DNA from: Paracoccaceae bacterium
GTDB lineage: Bacteria; Pseudomonadota; Alphaproteobacteria; Rhodobacterales; Rhodobacteraceae
Length of the DNA: 13,745 nucleotides
Assembly: GCA_023260935.1 (NCBI GenBank)
Contig: JALQTL010000463.1
Coordinates: forward strand, 1 to 13,745
Reading direction: 5' to 3'
Below are positions 6,634 to 13,745 of the stretch, piece by piece. The notes below the pieces were generated by a model. It saw only the letters and a list, made by a program, of their open reading frames with translations, ran no database searches and was not told where the DNA came from. Every line of letters begins with the position of its first letter. Positions within the stretch are counted from its first letter, which is position 1. A program made the position numbers and the translations under genes.

Positions 6634-7571
6634 TGAGCAAAGACGACATCGAAGACAGTTCCGCCCCGCTGATCGAGCATCTGGCCGAATTGCGCAACCG
6701 CCTGATCTGGGCCGTATCGGCCTTTGTGGTGGCCATGCTGCTGTGCTTCGTCGTGGCTGACCCGATCCTGCGCTTCCTGCTGCGCCCCATCGAAGAGGCG
6801 ATGCGCAACCTCGGCAATCCCAATCCGGTGATGCAATATACAGCGCCGCAGGAATATTTCTTTGTTCTGGTGCGGATCTCGATGGTGGCGGGGCTGGCCC
6901 TGTCCTTTCCCGTCATCGCCTACCAACTTTGGCGCTTTGTGGCGCCCGGGCTTTATCGCAGCGAAAAGCAGGCCTTCCTGCCGTTCCTGATCGCCTCGCC
7001 GCTGCTGTTCTTCGCTGGGGCTGTGTTTGCGCATTACATCGTGACCCCGCTGGCGATGAACTTCTTTCTGGGCTTTGCCGATGCGTCTTCGGTGCTGACG
7101 GCGCTGCTGCCCGCGATCGGGGCAGATGCTCCCACTACGGGCAGCATCCTGGGCGCTGTTCCGGATGCCGTGGCCGAGGCTGCGGCCGATAGCGGCTCGA
7201 CGAGCGAGGGGATCAACATCGTCTTTCAGGGCAAGGTGAACGAGACGCTGGATATCTCGCTGAAGCTGATCATCGCATTCGGCCTGTGCTTCCAGCTTCC
7301 GGTCCTGCTGACGCTGATGGGAAAGGCGGGGCTGGTGTCCGCGCGCGGGCTGGGGGCGATGCGCAAATATGCCATGGTGTTGATCCTGATCGTCGCGGCA
7401 CTGGTCACGCCGCCCGATGTGATGAGCCAGATGATCCTCTTCTTCGCGGTCTATCCTCTGTATGAAGTGTCGATCTTTCTGATCCGCCGGATCGAAAAGA
7501 AACGCGAGGCCGAGTTGCGGGCACAGGGCCTGTGGCAGGACGAAGACGAGAAAGAAGACCAGACCGCATGA
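6633..7571 (+). CDS. tatC: Twin-arginine translocase subunit TatC, with enlarged periplasmic loop
   Basis: TatC is the six-helix membrane core that binds the twin-arginine signal peptide with TatB. The 312-residue protein has the conserved N-terminal HLAELRNRL (16-24), the first periplasmic loop ending PQEYFF, WRFVAPGLY (99-107) and FGLCFQLPVLL. The last two membrane helices follow, including ALVTPPDVMSQM, and a charged cytoplasmic tail. It is longer than the roughly 250-residue E. coli protein, partly because about 45 extra residues (around 150-195, rich in Ala, Ser and Thr) sit in the periplasmic loop between helices 3 and 4, just before KVNETLDISL. That loop appears to vary in length in this bacterial order, but I cannot align it here. 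The start overlaps the tatB stop by one base, and the stop overlaps the next gene by four. Confidence 0.96.
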   Translation: MSKDDIEDSSAPLIEHLAELRNRLIWAVSAFVVAMLLCFVVADPILRFLLRPIEEAMRNLGNPNPVMQYTAPQEYFFVLVRISMVAGLALSFPVIAYQLWRFVAPGLYRSEKQAFLPFLIASPLLFFAGAVFAHYIVTPLAMNFFLGFADASSVLTALLPAIGADAPTTGSILGAVPDAVAEAAADSGSTSEGINIVFQGKVNETLDISLKLIIAFGLCFQLPVLLTLMGKAGLVSARGLGAMRKYAMVLILIVAALVTPPDVMSQMILFFAVYPLYEVSIFLIRRIEKKREAELRAQGLWQDEDEKEDQTA

Positions 7572-8407
7572 CCGAAGATGCCCTGACCCGGATTGCCGCC
7601 GCCCTTGAACGGCTTGCCCCCGCGCCCATGCCGGCCCCCGATTTCGATGCGGCCGAGGCCTTTGCCTGGCATACCGGGCCAGACCGGTTGGAACCGGTGG
7701 CGCGCGTGGCGCGGGTCGATATCGACCTGCTGGTCGGGGTCAACCGGTCGCGCGATACGTTGCTGGACAACACCCGTCACTTCGCCCGTGGCCTGCCGGC
7801 CAACAACGCGCTTCTCTGGGGTGCGCGCGGCATGGGAAAGTCAAGCCTGGTGAAAGCGGTGCATGCCCGGGTCGTGGCCGAAGGTAATGCGCTCAAGGTT
7901 GTCGAACTCAGCCGCGAGGATCTGCCTAGCGTGCAGCGCCTTTTGGCCCATCTGCGCGCAAGCCGGCATCGCTTCATTCTGTTTTGCGACGATCTTTCCT
8001 TCAGCCATGACGATCAGCATTACAAATCGCTGAAAGCTGTTCTGGATGGCGGCATCGAAGGCCGGCCCGAGAATGTGCTCTTTTACGCCACGTCGAACCG
8101 CCGTCACCTGATGCCGCGCGATATGATTGAAAATGAACGCTCGACCGCCATCACCCCGTCAGAGGCCGTCGAAGAAAAGGTCTCTCTTTCTGACCGCTTT
8201 GGTCTGTGGCTTGGGTTCCACCCCTGCTCGCAGGATGAGTACCTTCAGATGATCCATGGCTACTGTCTGGCCCATGGCGTCAGTCTTCCCGAAGACCGCC
8301 TGCGCGCTGAAGCGATCGAATGGCAGGCGACCCGCGGCGGGCGCTCTGGCCGGGTTGCATGGCAGTTCTTCTGCGATCTGGCCGCCCGTGAAGGCGTGCG
8401 CCTCTGA
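7568..8407 (+). CDS. DUF815 family P-loop ATPase
   Basis: The 279-residue protein has an AAA-like core with Walker A GARGMGKS (85-92), Walker B FILFCDDL with Asp141/Asp142 and a sensor-1-like strand YATSNRRHLMPRD. A C-terminal lid-like region (about 205-275) contains GFHPCSQDEYLQMIHGYC. This pattern matches the DUF815 family, whose members are predicted ATPases of unknown function, common in alphaproteobacteria. The N-terminal 50 residues are Ala/Pro-rich, and no membrane segment or signal peptide is seen, so it should be cytoplasmic. The ATG sits in an ATGA overlap with the tatC stop, so it is probably translated with the tat operon. A role linked to protein export is only suggested by this arrangement. 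It is convergent with nlpD. Confidence 0.9.
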   Translation: MTEDALTRIAAALERLAPAPMPAPDFDAAEAFAWHTGPDRLEPVARVARVDIDLLVGVNRSRDTLLDNTRHFARGLPANNALLWGARGMGKSSLVKAVHARVVAEGNALKVVELSREDLPSVQRLLAHLRASRHRFILFCDDLSFSHDDQHYKSLKAVLDGGIEGRPENVLFYATSNRRHLMPRDMIENERSTAITPSEAVEEKVSLSDRFGLWLGFHPCSQDEYLQMIHGYCLAHGVSLPEDRLRAEAIEWQATRGGRSGRVAWQFFCDLAAREGVRL

Positions 8408-8414
8408 TCCCGAT

Positions 8415-8473
8415 CTTCATCTGTTCGCAAATATCCCTGCCGGATGCCCCCTGAGGAGGCGCCGCAGGGCGCC
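8415..8473 (-). repeat. Composite intergenic element, copy 2 (hairpin plus CCGGCAGGGATATTTG)
   Basis: On the minus strand the hairpin GGCGCC-CTGC-GGCGCC (8473-8458) is followed by CCGGCAGGGATATTTG (8443-8428) and GCGAACAGATGAAG. It matches copy 1 (4496-4550) in order and in the CCGGCrGGrrTATTTG core; both hairpins also contain CCTGCGGC-like sequence. It starts 79 bases after the nlpD stop, compared with 84 bases for copy 1 after the ABC gene. It also lies next to the end of the DUF815 gene, so it could serve both transcripts. Confidence 0.6.
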
Positions 8474-8485
8474 GACGAGGCACTG

Positions 8486-8511
8486 AAAATGCCCCTGTCC
8501 CGTCAGGGGCA
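8486..8511 (-). terminator. Candidate intrinsic terminator downstream of nlpD (distal)
   Basis: The eight-base stem TGCCCCTG (8490-8497) and CAGGGGCA (8504-8511) has a six-base loop. Read on the minus strand it is followed directly by TTTT (8489-8486), the form of a Rho-independent terminator for the surE-pcm-nlpD operon. Confidence 0.7.
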
Positions 8512-8522
8512 GGGGCGCCATT

Positions 8523-8550
8523 CGAAAACGGCCCGAAAGGGGCGGGGCCG
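8523..8550 (-). terminator. Candidate intrinsic terminator directly after nlpD (proximal)
   Basis: On the minus strand CGGCCC (8550-8545) and GGGCCG (8534-8529) form a six-base stem with a ten-base loop, followed by TTTTCG. It begins one base after the nlpD stop codon and, with the distal hairpin, makes a tandem pair. Confidence 0.6.
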
Positions 8551-8551
8551 G

Positions 8552-9736
8552 TTATTTCAGGAAGGGCATCGGGTCGGTGCTGTCGACGCCGCGGCGCACT
8601 TCGAAATGCAGGAAGCTGGGGTTGGCCGGGCGCACCTTGGCGATGGATTGCCCGCGGCTGACCTTGTCGCCCTTCTTGACCGAAATCGAATCCACCCCGG
8701 CATAGACGGTCAGGATGTTGTCGGCATGCCGGATCACGATGATCGAGGTCTGATCGGTATCGCGGGTGATGGCGGCAACGGTGCCCGCATCGGCGGCCTT
8801 CACGGCCGTTCCGGCGGGGGCCGAAATGTCGATCCCGTCATTGCGGCCCTTGGCATAGGGCCGGATGATCGATCCCGGCACCGGCATCACCATCTTCGAG
8901 GCCGAGGCGCCACTGCGCTGCGTCGCCAGATCGGGCGAGGCCGGGGTTTCCTTGGGCTTCGACGCGGCGGGGATGGTCTTTTCATCGGGCAGCGGTTTTG
9001 CGGCCGACGGCGGGGTCGGGGTGGGTGAGCCCTGCCCCGGGGCGGTCAGCGGCTCTCCGCGCGGGGCGGTGGCATTGGCCACGGGGATGATCAGATATTG
9101 TCCTTCGCGGATGCCCAGATCCGGGCCCAGCCCGTTCCATTCCCCCAAGGCTTTCGCCGAGACATTATAGGTCCGCGCGATCGAGAAGGCGGTTTCGCCG
9201 CGGCGCACCTGATGGCGGACGGGTTCGCCACTTGCGCGGGGCTGGGTGGTGGCAGGCGGGGTGGGTGTGCCCACCCGGTCCAGCGCCGTGGTGGCAATGG
9301 CCGAAACATCGACAGGCGCAGGCGCCCCGCCGGTCCCGATGACAGCACCCGCGCCGGCAAGCCGGCCGCCGTCGTCCACCCGGCGCGGCAGGGCCAGAAT
9401 CTCGCCCTCGCGCAGCAGATCGGTCGGCATCAGCGCGTTGTAGCGGGCCAGTTCATCCGGCCCAAGGCCCACGCGCGCCGCGACCGAGGCGACCGTATCG
9501 CCGCGCCGTGCCACGGCAACCTGATAACCGGGATAGGAAATCACCCCGCGATTATCGGGGCTGGGCCGGTTCTGGGTGGCCTGTCGGGCGGCATCGGTGG
9601 TGTCCAGCACGCCCGTTCCGCCACGGAAATCCCAGTCAAGGCCCTGAATCTGGCCGGTTGGGGTGCAGGCCGACAGGGCGGCCACGGCGGCACAGGTCAG
9701 TCCAAGGGCCCGGGCCTTCGGGGAAATGCGGGTCAT
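8552..9736 (-). CDS. nlpD: NlpD-like lipoprotein: two LysM domains and a degenerate LytM (M23) domain
   Basis: The 394-residue protein begins with a lipoprotein signal (lipobox LSAC, Cys24; Thr25 follows, compatible with the outer membrane). LysM domains lie at about 70-117 and 173-220 (RRGDTVASVAARVGL; RRGETAFSIARTYNV), then a Pro/Ala-rich linker and an M23 domain at about 285-394. The zinc site is incomplete. The first His is Asn299 (NDGIDI; Asp303 kept), the usual YAH reads YAG (Gly347), and the HLH pair reads Phe375-Leu-His377. This mirrors E. coli NlpD, which does not cut peptidoglycan but activates the amidase AmiC at the division site. The same role is inferred here; no amidase gene is in the window. 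ATG at 9736 is chosen because it gives the signal peptide directly; the longer frame to 9817 does not. It is last in the surE-pcm-nlpD operon. Confidence 0.92.
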   Translation of the reverse strand: MTRISPKARALGLTCAAVAALSACTPTGQIQGLDWDFRGGTGVLDTTDAARQATQNRPSPDNRGVISYPGYQVAVARRGDTVASVAARVGLGPDELARYNALMPTDLLREGEILALPRRVDDGGRLAGAGAVIGTGGAPAPVDVSAIATTALDRVGTPTPPATTQPRASGEPVRHQVRRGETAFSIARTYNVSAKALGEWNGLGPDLGIREGQYLIIPVANATAPRGEPLTAPGQGSPTPTPPSAAKPLPDEKTIPAASKPKETPASPDLATQRSGASASKMVMPVPGSIIRPYAKGRNDGIDISAPAGTAVKAADAGTVAAITRDTDQTSIIVIRHADNILTVYAGVDSISVKKGDKVSRGQSIAKVRPANPSFLHFEVRRGVDSTDPMPFLK

Positions 9737-9813
9737 GCTCTGCCTCTTCGTTCTTTGGCGGACGGTATGCTCCGTCCCTGTTACGCCCAAGGGTGGGGCC
9801 CGGGGGCCCCTGT

Positions 9814-10494
9814 TCACTCGTTGCTCAATCCCTCGACCAGCGGCACGAAGCGTACCGATCGCAGTTCCTCATACTCGTAACCGCGATCGCTGCGCGTCAC
9901 CTTGATCAGGCTTTGCACCGTATCGGACTGGCCGACCGGAAGCACCATGATACCGCCAACTTTCAGTTGAGCCAATAGGGGGCCGGGCGGGTCTTCGGCC
10001 GCCGCGGTCACAATGATGCGGTCGAAGGGGGCCTGATCGGGAAGGCCAAAGCTGCCATCCGCCGAAAAGGCGGTGATATTGACCAGCCCGAGGTTGCGGA
10101 AGATCTCTTGCGCCTCGGCCACAAGGCGGCGGTGGCGATCCACGGTATAGACCCGGCGGCAAAGCTGGCTCAGGATCGCGGCCTGATAGCCCGACCCGGT
10201 GCCCACCTCCAGCACCGTGTCACGCGGCTGCACGTTCAGCGCCTGTGTCATCAGCCCCACGACCGAGGGCTGGCTGATCGTCTGCCCGCAGGCAATGGGA
10301 AGCGGCATGTCCTCATAGGCGCGGTCGGCGAAATGGCCGCGCACGAAAAGCCCGCGGTCCACCTTTTCCATGGCAGTCAGCACGCGACCGTCCGTCACCC
10401 CGCGTGACCTGAGGGCATAAAGAAAGCGCATCTTGCGTTCGGCGTCCGTTTCCCCCGGAATTCCCGCCTCGCCCGGATCGCCCTTTGCGGTCAT
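9814..10494 (-). CDS. pcm: Protein-L-isoaspartate O-methyltransferase
   Basis: Pcm transfers a methyl group from S-adenosylmethionine to isoaspartyl residues, starting repair of aged proteins in the cytoplasm. The 226-residue protein has the family block CGQTISQPSVVGLMTQAL (69-86), the SAM-binding motif VLEVGTGSGYQAAIL (94-108), the acidic strand VYTVDRHRRL and the FDRIIVTAAA segment. The C-terminal GGIMVLPVG strand is also present. The length is normal, with about 15 extra N-terminal residues. Its ATG overlaps the surE stop by four bases (ATGA), so the two are co-translated. nlpD follows after 77 bases. The surE-pcm-nlpD order matches the cluster known from enterobacteria. Confidence 0.96.
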   Translation of the reverse strand: MTAKGDPGEAGIPGETDAERKMRFLYALRSRGVTDGRVLTAMEKVDRGLFVRGHFADRAYEDMPLPIACGQTISQPSVVGLMTQALNVQPRDTVLEVGTGSGYQAAILSQLCRRVYTVDRHRRLVAEAQEIFRNLGLVNITAFSADGSFGLPDQAPFDRIIVTAAAEDPPGPLLAQLKVGGIMVLPVGQSDTVQSLIKVTRSDRGYEYEELRSVRFVPLVEGLSNE

Positions 10495-11276
10495 GCCAGA
10501 CGCGCCTCCAGATCACCCAGCAGGTCATGCGCCGTCAGATCGGCGCGCATCGGGGTGACACTGATCCAGCCGTCAAGATTTACTGCCGCATCAGTGCCCG
10601 GCAGGGTGGGCGTGTGCTGCGGCCCGCCCTTGATCCACAGATAGCGCCGCCCGGTGGGCGACATGTTCGGTTCGCAGGAAAACGAGGTTTCGCGCCGAAA
10701 GCCCTGCGGAGCGACCTTGATGCCCTTCACATCTGCGGCGGCCACCGGCGGGAAGTTCACGTTGTAGAACACCCGGTAATCGTCATTCGTCCACAGCCCC
10801 CGGTCCAGCAGGGCCCGCACCACGGCGACGCCATGGCTGGCCGCCGCCTGAAACGGCGTGTCCAGCCCTTCGGTGCCGTGCCCCATGTATTGCGACAGGG
10901 CAATGGCTGGAATGCCTTGCAAAGCTGCCTCCATCGCGCCGCCAATGGTGCCGGAATAAAGCGTGTTTTCGGCCGCGTTGTTGCCCCGGTTCACGCCCGA
11001 AAGCACAAGGTCCGGCCGCGCCCCTTCCAGCACATCGTAGATGCCCGCCAGCACACAATCGGCCGGGCTGCCTTCGGCCGCATAGCGCCGCTCTGAAAGC
11101 TGCGCGATCATCATCGGGTGGGAATAGCTGATGCAATGGCCCACGCCCGATTGTTCGAAGGCCGGGGCCACTGTCCATACCTCGCCCTTGGGGCCGGCAA
11201 TGCTGGCGGCGATGGTGGTCAGCACTTCCAGCCCCGGGGCGTTGATGCCATCGTCATTGGTGATCAGAATACGCAT
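10491..11276 (-). CDS. surE: 5'/3'-nucleotidase SurE
   Basis: SurE is a metal-dependent phosphatase that removes phosphate from nucleoside 5'- and 3'-monophosphates and helps cells survive stationary phase. The 261-residue protein starts MRILITNDDGINAPG with metal ligands Asp8 and Asp9. The other two expected ligands are Ser43 (EQSGVGH) and Asn96 (SGVNRGNN), matching the Asp-Asp-Ser-Asn set of the family. GTIGGAMEAA and the C-terminal ISVTP block are also typical. The length matches the family (about 250-260). ATG at 11276 is preceded by AAAAGGA; the longer frame to 11519 is antisense to the M20 gene. It is the first gene of surE-pcm-nlpD, so the operon promoter should lie in the 119-base gap shared with the M20 gene. 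Confidence 0.96.
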   Translation of the reverse strand: MRILITNDDGINAPGLEVLTTIAASIAGPKGEVWTVAPAFEQSGVGHCISYSHPMMIAQLSERRYAAEGSPADCVLAGIYDVLEGARPDLVLSGVNRGNNAAENTLYSGTIGGAMEAALQGIPAIALSQYMGHGTEGLDTPFQAAASHGVAVVRALLDRGLWTNDDYRVFYNVNFPPVAAADVKGIKVAPQGFRRETSFSCEPNMSPTGRRYLWIKGGPQHTPTLPGTDAAVNLDGWISVTPMRADLTAHDLLGDLEARLA

Positions 11277-11395
11277 GAAATCCGTCCTTTTCCCCTGCTT
11301 AGACGCAACACCCGCCACGGGCAAGCGCCTTGCCGGGATGGCTTGACATGGCCGGCCGGCACTTGTCCTGTGGGCGGGCAAAGGGGATGCCGCAG

Positions 11396-12544
11396 ATGAC
11401 CTTGACCGATGCCGATCTTGCCTGTCTGACCGCTTGGCGGCACGAACGCCACCGCCACCCCGAGGTATCGGGCGCCGAGGCGGCCACCGCCGGCGCCACG
11501 GTCGCGGCGTTGGCGTCACTGGCCCCGGATGAGGTGCTGACCGGGCTTGGCGGGCATGGGGTGGCGGCGGTCTTTGCCGGACAGGCGCCCGGCCCCACGG
11601 TGATGCTGCGCGCGGAGCTGGATGCCCTGCCGATTGTCGAAGGCTCGGGGGTGGCGCATGCCTCGGTCGTGCCGGGGGTGGCGCATCTGTGCGGCCATGA
11701 CGGCCATTCCGCCTGCCTTCTGGGGGTGGCGCGGGTGCTGTCGCGCCGCAGGCCGGCGCGGGGGCGGGTGGTGCTGCTGTTCCAGCCCGCCGAAGAAAAC
11801 GGGTCGGGTGCCGCTGCGGTGATGGCGGATGCGGCCTTTGAACGGATCAGGCCCGACTGGGCCTTTGCGCTGCACAATATGCCAGGGGTTCCCTTGGGCG
11901 AGGTGCGGGTTTGGTCCGGCCCGGCCAATTGCGCCAGCGTCGGCCTGCGGTTGCGGCTGACCGGGCGCACCGCCCATGCCGGCACGCCGCATACCGGCCT
12001 GTCGCCGCTGCCCGCGCTGCTGGCCATGGTGCCGCGGCTTCAGGCGCTTGGGCCGGGCGGCGATCTGGGGCCTTCGTTCCGGCTGGTCACGATCACCCAT
12101 TTGTTGATGGGAGAGCCCGCCTTCGGCATCGCCCCGGGCACGGCCGAGCTTTGGCTGACGCTGCGCTGCCTGCTGGATGGCCCGATGGCCGCGTTGAAGG
12201 CCGAGGCCATGGCGATTGCATCCGAAGTGGCCGCAGAGCAGGGCCTTGGGCTTGATGCCTCGTGGCACGATGATTTCGCCGCCTGCGAGAACGACCCCGC
12301 CGCCGTGGCCCGGATCGAGGCCGCGCTATCGCGTGCCGGTATCCGCTTTGCCCCGGATGAGGCGATGCGCCCTTCCGAAGATTTCGGTCGCTTCCGCCAG
12401 CCCGGCACGACCTCGGCCATGTTCCTGCTGGGCGCGGGTGTCGATCATCCGGCGCTGCATGACCCGCGCTATGATTTTCCCGATGCGCTGATTCCCGTCG
12501 CTGTGCGCGCCTTCACTGAAATTGTGGACGGACTGCTGAACTGA
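11396..12544 (+). CDS. M20 family metallopeptidase / amidohydrolase (hippurate/IAA-amino acid hydrolase-like)
   Basis: The 382-residue protein fits M20D amidohydrolases, which cleave N-acyl amino acids or related amides with a two-metal centre. Visible motifs in order are RHPEVSG (20-26), the strand MLRAELDALPI with Asp76, HLCGHDGH with ligands Cys99 and His101, PAEENGSGA with Glu133/Glu134, and ALHN with His160. The lid domain has GRTAHAGTPHTG, and PSEDFG and LHDPRYDF lie near the C-terminus. The usual full length is about 380-400. ATG at 11396 has AAGGGG nine bases upstream; the ATG at 11387 lies directly against that purine run and is less likely. It is divergent from surE, and pirin follows after 89 bases. 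The substrate cannot be told from sequence. Confidence 0.93.
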   Translation: MTLTDADLACLTAWRHERHRHPEVSGAEAATAGATVAALASLAPDEVLTGLGGHGVAAVFAGQAPGPTVMLRAELDALPIVEGSGVAHASVVPGVAHLCGHDGHSACLLGVARVLSRRRPARGRVVLLFQPAEENGSGAAAVMADAAFERIRPDWAFALHNMPGVPLGEVRVWSGPANCASVGLRLRLTGRTAHAGTPHTGLSPLPALLAMVPRLQALGPGGDLGPSFRLVTITHLLMGEPAFGIAPGTAELWLTLRCLLDGPMAALKAEAMAIASEVAAEQGLGLDASWHDDFAACENDPAAVARIEAALSRAGIRFAPDEAMRPSEDFGRFRQPGTTSAMFLLGAGVDHPALHDPRYDFPDALIPVAVRAFTEIVDGLLN

Positions 12545-12633
12545 TCGCTGGCGCACAGAGGGCGCGCGCTGGCGGCGGATGACCGGGGGCGGGGCAGGGG
12601 CTATCTTTCCTTCATCACGTCATGGAGGATGCA

Positions 12634-13572
12634 ATGAGCTGGAACCCCGCCCTTGACCCGACCATTCCCATCGGCGACGCCGTCGATGCGATCGAAACCG
12701 TCATCGTCCCCCGCGCCCGCGATCTGGGCGGGTTCGAGGTGCGCCGCGCGCTGCCATCGGCCAAGCGACAGATGGTGGGGCCCTTCATCTTCTTCGATCA
12801 GATGGGTCCGGCCGAATTCCTGACTGGCAGTGGCATCGACGTGCGCCCGCACCCCCATATCGGGCTGGGCACCGTCACCTATCTGATGAAGGGCCGCATC
12901 CATCACCGGGACAGCCTTGGCACCGACAGCTGGATCGAACCCGGCGCGGTGAACTGGATGCTGGCGGGGCAGGGCATCACCCATTCCGAAAGGCAGGACG
13001 GCGATATTCGCAAGGGCCCGCATGGGCTGTTCGGGTTGCAGACATGGCTGGCGCTGCCGCGCGACCGCGAGGATGACCCGGCCGCGTTCCAGCATGCCCC
13101 GCGCGATGCGCTGCCGGTGCTGGAAGGCGAAGGCAAGACGCTGCGGCTGATCCTGGGTGATGCTTACGGCGAAAGCGCCCCGGTGCGGCTTGGGTTCGAA
13201 ACCTTTTATGCCGATGCCACGCTGGCCGCGGGGGCGGGGCTACCCCTGCCAGACAATCACGAAGACCGGGGCGCCTATGTGCTGCAAGGCGAGGTGACGG
13301 TTTCGGGCCAGACCTTCGGGCCGGGGCATATGCTGGTCTTTCGCCCGGGCGACCGGATTTCGCTGAAAGCCGGGGATCAGGGGGCCCGGGTGATGCTGCT
13401 GGGCGGGGCCACGATGGAAGGCCCGCGCTTCATCTGGTGGAATTTCGTGGCCTCGTCCCGAGAGCGGATCGATGCCGCGCGCGAGGCGTGGCGGGCAGGC
13501 GATTGGGCCCATGGCCGCTTCCATCTGCCGCCCGGCGATGACGCCGAATTCATCCCGGCGCCAGATCGCTAG
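12634..13572 (+). CDS. Pirin family protein
   Basis: Pirins are bicupin iron-binding proteins; some have quercetin 2,3-dioxygenase activity and others act as redox-linked regulators. The 312-residue protein has the N-terminal cupin with RPHPHIGLGTVTYL, giving ligands His73 and His75. GQGITHSER supplies His117 and Glu119, matching the spacing of the His-His-His-Glu site known in human pirin. The second cupin (about 185-275) contains YVLQGEVTV and GHMLVFRPGD. In the first motif the common Glu after HPHxGF is replaced by Gly (HPHIGLG). The C-terminal RFIWWNFVASSRERI block is characteristic of the family. ATG at 12634 is preceded by GGAGG at five bases, favouring it over ATG at 12622. The role here is unknown; it is the last protein gene before tRNA-Asp. 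Confidence 0.94.
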   Translation: MSWNPALDPTIPIGDAVDAIETVIVPRARDLGGFEVRRALPSAKRQMVGPFIFFDQMGPAEFLTGSGIDVRPHPHIGLGTVTYLMKGRIHHRDSLGTDSWIEPGAVNWMLAGQGITHSERQDGDIRKGPHGLFGLQTWLALPRDREDDPAAFQHAPRDALPVLEGEGKTLRLILGDAYGESAPVRLGFETFYADATLAAGAGLPLPDNHEDRGAYVLQGEVTVSGQTFGPGHMLVFRPGDRISLKAGDQGARVMLLGGATMEGPRFIWWNFVASSRERIDAAREAWRAGDWAHGRFHLPPGDDAEFIPAPDR

Positions 13573-13591
13573 AAATTCGTGACGAACGCGC

Positions 13592-13620
13592 TTGACGGGG
13601 GCGGCGCGCTTGTCTATCAC
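13592..13620 (+). promoter_or_regulatory. Sigma-70-type promoter for tRNA-Asp
   Basis: A -35 box TTGACG (13592-13597) and a -10 box TATCAC (13615-13620) are separated by exactly 17 bases. The mature tRNA begins 19 bases after the -10 box, leaving room for a short leader. It is the best-formed promoter in the window and lies between pirin and the tRNA. Confidence 0.75.
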
Positions 13621-13639
13621 GCCCCCCACGAAGACGAGT

Positions 13640-13716
13640 GCGGTTGTAGCTCAGTTGGTTAGAGTACCGGCCTGTCACGCCGGGGGTCGCGGGTTCGAGC
13701 CCCGTCAACCGCGCCA
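13640..13716 (+). tRNA. tRNA-Asp (anticodon GTC)
   Basis: The 77-base gene folds into a full cloverleaf. The seven-pair acceptor stem GCGGTTG/CAACCGC is perfect, and the anticodon stem CCGGC/GCCGG surrounds the loop CTGTCAC with anticodon GTC at 13674-13676. The T arm contains GGTTCGAGCC. The discriminator is G and the 3' CCA is encoded. The anticodon reads GAC/GAU aspartate codons. Confidence 0.98.
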
Positions 13717-13745
13717 ATTCGTCACCGAAAAGGCCCCTGCGAAAG

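Noticed and set aside
11516..12268. 250-codon minus-strand open frame opposite the M20 gene
   Set aside because: It is a shadow of the amidohydrolase gene, Gln/His/Arg-rich and without motifs.
1..13745. CRISPR array, prophage, toxin-antitoxin or defence island
   Set aside because: I saw no regularly spaced direct repeats, phage structural genes, nuclease or toxin motifs; the genes are ordinary chromosomal families.

Overview
The window looks like chromosomal DNA from an alphaproteobacterium of the Rhodobacterales (Rhodobacter/Paracoccus/Roseobacter group). It is GC-rich with strong third-position GC bias. It carries the alphaproteobacterial tatABC and surE-pcm-nlpD gene sets, a Hint_2-type protein of the kind common in that order, and two copies of an intergenic motif (CCGGCGGGAGTATTTG-like) that I recall as widespread in Rhodobacterales. 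It reads mostly as ordinary core genome. The clear exception is the left end, where a release factor 3 gene is broken.

Layout, left to right. 1-107 (-): short sequence of unknown origin fused to prfC. 93-1211 (-): prfC cut off after about 70% of its usual length. 1265-2269 (-): Hint-domain protein. 2438-3217 (+): atypical SDR dehydrogenase. 3329-4411 (+): orphan Fbp/Pot-type ABC ATPase. 4558-5253 (-) and 5285-5668 (-): a WYL regulator and a small ABM-like protein forming a two-gene operon behind a palindrome. 5852-8407 (+): tatA-tatB-tatC-DUF815 ATPase operon. 8552-11276 (-): surE-pcm-nlpD operon, transcribed towards the tat operon. 11396-12544 (+): M20 amidohydrolase. 12634-13572 (+): pirin. 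13640-13716 (+): tRNA-Asp(GTC) with its own promoter. No gene-free stretch exceeds 300 bases; the longest is about 180 bases, between the ABM gene and tatA.

How the genes work together. TatABC form the twin-arginine translocase, which exports folded proteins across the inner membrane. The DUF815 ATPase overlaps tatC by four bases and is probably co-translated, but its role is unknown. SurE (nucleotidase), Pcm (isoaspartyl repair) and NlpD (amidase activator for septal peptidoglycan splitting) form a conserved stress and cell-envelope cluster. The WYL regulator and ABM protein look like a self-contained regulator and effector pair. The remaining genes are metabolic singletons.

The two convergent gene junctions (ABC/WYL and DUF815/nlpD) each hold a terminator-like hairpin plus a copy of the same composite motif at nearly the same distance from the upstream gene. 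I see no phage, CRISPR array, toxin-antitoxin or defence system. The points most worth following up are the prfC break, the paired convergent-junction elements and the WYL/ABM operator.
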